Part shown: positions 63,938-64,000 of the stretch, piece by piece
Layout of the letters: every line of letters begins with the position of its first letter
Position numbering within the stretch: the stretch's first letter is position 1
From: Bacteroidota bacterium
GTDB lineage: Bacteria > Bacteroidota > JABWAT01
Length of the DNA stretch: 64,000 nt
NCBI GenBank assembly: GCA_013360915.1
Contig: JABWAT010000006.1
Span: 62,001-126,000 of the forward strand
Reading direction: 5' to 3'
Made by a program: the position numbers and the translations under genes
Notes under the pieces: generated by a model
Seen by the model: the letters and a program-made list of their open reading frames with translations, nothing else
What the model was told of the DNA's origin: nothing
Database searches by the model: none

Positions 63938-64000
63938 CAGAAACGTCCTAATAGGTAATCCGGGAAGCCAGCCGGATTGATGGTTTTTCGGCCAGATGAT
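63937..64000 (-). CDS. Possible 3' end of an upstream gene, coupled to the acetyltransferase gene
   Basis: On the minus strand the last 20 codons before a TGA at 63937-63939 read SSGRKTINPAGFPDYLLGRF. The TGATG overlap with the acetyltransferase start suggests translational coupling, as inside a polysaccharide operon. The fragment is too short to assign, and another frame is also open. Confidence 0.35.
   Translation of the reverse strand, partial: SSGRKTINPAGFPDYLLGRF

Overview
The window looks like a chromosomal segment of a bacterium of the Bacteroidota / FCB group. Three secreted proteins have the type IX secretion (T9SS) layout, and two of them show the C-terminal sorting domain. The T9SS regulator porX is present. 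Several genes have a TAnnTTTG-type -7 promoter element. Many genes also have clear Shine-Dalgarno sequences, and two promoters look sigma70-like, so a deep-branching lineage of the group is more likely than a classical Bacteroides or Flavobacterium. No plasmid or phage backbone is seen. The species cannot be named from the sequence.

Layout. 1-8.3 kb: the 3'-truncated end of a secreted protein, a 1786-aa secreted FG-GAP/fibronectin protein, then pepE, ogt and a small membrane protein. 8.6-11.7 kb: an arsenic operon read leftward (arsR-arsC-acr3-sigma factor-arsI) with its own promoter, operator-like repeats and terminator. 11.7-16.1 kb: another T9SS cargo protein, a repeat element, an envelope protein, a BASS-family transporter and a broken antitoxin gene. 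16.1-22.9 kb: a carotenoid operon read leftward (crtB, unknown gene, lycopene cyclase, crtI, acyltransferase, glycosyltransferase, cruF-like hydratase, crtW ketolase). It predicts an acylated keto-carotenoid glycoside of the salinixanthin type. 23.0-32.6 kb: a complete arginine operon (argC-J-B-D-F-R-G-H) behind an ARG-box promoter. Two four-helix-bundle (23S rRNA intervening-sequence-type) protein cassettes interrupt it; one is intact and one carries a nonsense codon.

32.7-44.9 kb: a 26-codon micro-ORF, comM, a nucleotidyltransferase, hisH-A-F-I, panD, an MFS transporter, a phosphatase, nusB, leucine dehydrogenase and a cobalamin/iron-type ABC system. 44.9-55.7 kb: an outer-membrane receptor-like gene, porX, tsaE-tsaB, accD, tRNA-Leu(UAG), tig, clpP-clpX and a flavoprotein. 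55.8-64 kb: arginase, a sulfotransferase, panC, a Bax-inhibitor-1 protein, an MBOAT/SGNH acyl-transfer pair, a small secreted protein and a WcaF-type acetyltransferase.

The signal most worth following is a family of inverted-repeat elements placed directly after stop codons of genes inside operons (arsC, cruF, argJ, argR, hisI, and the gene ending at 13670). Two of them carry the four-helix-bundle gene. Both cassette types lie in the arginine operon, and the 7-bp iterated unit GAATTCA of the first recurs seven times after hisI. This suggests one family of small insertion cassettes that enter operons at gene 3' ends, resembling 23S rRNA intervening sequences but located in mRNA.
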